From JBHIER01 sp046760705 [NCBI: bacterium] (lineage in GTDB: Bacteria > JBHIER01 > G020348925), in contig JBHIER010000004.1 of NCBI GenBank assembly GCA_046760705.1, positions 1 to 24,904 of the forward strand: a DNA stretch of 24,904 nt, given 5' to 3'. This document shows positions 23,498-24,904 of this stretch, piece after piece. Every line of letters starts with the position of its first letter. Position 1 is the first letter of the stretch. The position numbers and the translations under genes are program-made. Below the pieces are notes generated by a model. The model was not told the origin of the DNA. It saw only the letters and a program-made list of their open reading frames with translations, and made no database searches.

Positions 23498-24904
23498 TCA
23501 ATCGCTTTTTAGCCTCTGGGAGAGCAGCTCTGCTGCTCTTTCAGGGGTCGGTTCTTTCACCGCAGCAATTGTGGCCGACCCGTCATCGATCAACAGATCG
23601 GCCTGGGCCCACAGGAAATCCTCCACAGGGGAGTCGGGCAGGTGGACGAGCCTCTTCATGATTCGCCCGAAAGCTGGGGCGGCCACCTCCCCTCCCCAAT
23701 GGACTCCCCGGGGCTCATCCACCACCACCACCCCCACCAGTCTTGGCTCTTCGGCCGGCAAAAATCCGACGAAGGAGGCCACAAACTTGGTGCGAGAGTA
23801 GCCGCGGCCGTCGACTTTCTGGGCAGTACCGGTCTTGCCGGCCACAGTGATGCGGTCCACCCTGGCTTTCACCCCGGTCCCACGGTCGACAACCCCTGTG
23901 AGAAATTGGGTCAACACCCGGGCGATCTCCGGCCTCAAGAGGGTTCGGACCCTCATCGGCTCCATCTCCTCGACCACCTCACCCTTCCGATTCAACACTC
24001 TTTTTACAATCTGAGGCTGCATCAACCGCCCCCGGTTGGCCACGGCCGCGTAGGCACAGGCTATCTGGAGAGCCGTAACCGACACCTCCTGGCCCAGAGA
24101 TAGGGTCATCAGGGACCGCTTCGACCAACTGGCCGGATTCCTCAGTATACCCTCCACCTCCCCTGGAAATTGGACTCCGGTCTTACACCCAAATCCAAAA
24201 TTGGTGGCATACTCATAAAAGATGGAGGGACCGACTTTTAGGGCCACCTTGGCCACGGCGATGTTGACCGACTGTTCGATGGCCTGTCGGAAGGTGACCC
24301 ATCCGAACCTTTTCCAGTCGTGAAGGATCGTTCCGGCAAAAGAGAAGGTTCCGTCCTCAGCATAAAGAGAGTCCTCTGGCCGAATTATCCCCTCCTGCAG
24401 GGCAGCCGCGGCGGTGACCACCTTGAAGATGCTGCCAGGTTCAAAGATATCGGTCACCACTCGATTCTTGCGCCGAGCCTTCCCGCACCGATCGAGATGG
24501 TTGAGATCGCAATCGGGGAGATTGGCCATAGCCAGGATTTCCCCTGTTTGAGGAATCATGACTACGGCCATAGCCCCTTTGGCACCGTAGCGTTTCACCG
24601 TTGTCCGCAGTTCCTCCTCAACGATCGACTGGTAGCGCGCATCCAGGGTCAACACCACATCGTACCCGTCCTCTGGGGGATCGTACGGAAGCTTGACGTC
24701 CGAGTGGCGGCAGCGGTTGGCATCCATCTCCACCAAGCACTTTCCAAAAGTCCCCTTCAGAAGGGAGTCCATCTCCAACTCCATCCCTTCGATACCGCGA
24801 CTGTCGGCATCTGTGAATCCAATCACCTGCCCCCCGAGAGCCCCAAATGGGTAATAGCGGAACACCTCTCTCCGATGCTGAACCCCCGGCAGGTTCAGAG
24901 ATCC
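23498..24904 (-). CDS. ftsI: Septal transpeptidase FtsI / penicillin-binding protein (5' end cut by window)
   Basis: 468 residues are visible; the frame runs in open from the right edge, so the N-terminal membrane anchor and part of the dimerisation domain are missing. The visible part starts in the 'LPGVxxxxxxxRxYPFG' segment typical of class B PBPs. The transpeptidase motifs are SxxK as GSIFK (Ser158, Lys161 of the visible part), SxN as SVN (212-214) and KTG as AGKTGTAQK (357-359). It cross-links septal peptidoglycan in the periplasm with FtsW. There is no PASTA domain; a ~40-residue tail follows the transpeptidase fold. A GTG at 24865 is only internal. Position at the head of the murE-murF series agrees with FtsI. 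Confidence 0.96.
   Translation of the reverse strand, partial: GSLNLPGVQHRREVFRYYPFGALGGQVIGFTDADSRGIEGMELEMDSLLKGTFGKCLVEMDANRCRHSDVKLPYDPPEDGYDVVLTLDARYQSIVEEELRTTVKRYGAKGAMAVVMIPQTGEILAMANLPDCDLNHLDRCGKARRKNRVVTDIFEPGSIFKVVTAAAALQEGIIRPEDSLYAEDGTFSFAGTILHDWKRFGWVTFRQAIEQSVNIAVAKVALKVGPSIFYEYATNFGFGCKTGVQFPGEVEGILRNPASWSKRSLMTLSLGQEVSVTALQIACAYAAVANRGRLMQPQIVKRVLNRKGEVVEEMEPMRVRTLLRPEIARVLTQFLTGVVDRGTGVKARVDRITVAGKTGTAQKVDGRGYSRTKFVASFVGFLPAEEPRLVGVVVVDEPRGVHWGGEVAAPAFGRIMKRLVHLPDSPVEDFLWAQADLLIDDGSATIAAVKEPTPERAAELLSQRLKSD

Noticed and set aside
1-24904. tRNA, rRNA or insertion-sequence genes
   Set aside because: No cloverleaf-like, rRNA-like or transposase-like sequence was recognised in the gaps on either strand.

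Overview
The window is a chromosomal segment dominated by the distal part of a division and cell wall (dcw) cluster, on the minus strand. A Gram-negative bacterium is suggested by a MurE carrying the DNPR motif of meso-diaminopimelate-adding enzymes, by FtsQ and FtsA with their usual partners, and by a lipoprotein-like secreted enzyme. Gene order and protein style fit a deltaproteobacterial-like (Desulfobacterota or neighbouring) lineage, but the phylum cannot be fixed from sequence reading alone. The dcw genes look fairly GC-rich; the stretch from about 5.4 to 9.4 kb is visibly richer in A+T.

Right to left (transcription direction), 24904-12469 is a tightly packed operon: ftsI (cut by the window edge), murE, murF, mraY, murD, ftsW, murG, murC, murB, ftsQ. 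Gaps are a few tens of bases at most or the genes overlap (murE/murF 23 nt, murF/mraY as TAGTG, murD/ftsW as ATGA, murG/murC 17 nt). The usual ddl between murC/murB and ftsQ is absent. A 392-nt gap before ftsA holds two tandem, divergent, stem-bounded elements, the most unusual structure in the window. ftsA, a possible 28-codon ORF and ftsZ follow.

Downstream of ftsZ a good sigma70-type promoter precedes nadE and a divergent D-Ala-D-Ala ligase-like ATP-grasp gene. Between this pair and tmk lies the only plus-strand block: a tiny CopG-type antitoxin-like ORF without a standard start codon and an AAA/archaeal-type ATPase, followed by about 500 nt with no intact gene. Leftward from about 5.4 kb a second minus-strand series runs: tmk, an S41 C-terminal processing protease, alr (D-alanine supply for the wall), a secreted cyclase-family metal hydrolase, and a POF1-like nucleotidyltransferase cut by the left edge.

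Functionally, Alr makes D-Ala, MurB/C/D/E/F build the UDP-MurNAc-pentapeptide, MraY and MurG make lipid II, FtsW and FtsI polymerise and cross-link it, and FtsZ/FtsA/FtsQ place the machine at the septum. The Ddl-like protein may supply the D-Ala-D-Ala step, but its active site is not canonical. Notable non-coding features are the tandem elements before ftsA, heptamer repeats forming the last 32 codons of murF, a hairpin burying the cyclase Shine-Dalgarno sequence, and MITE-like palindromes in the left intergenic regions.
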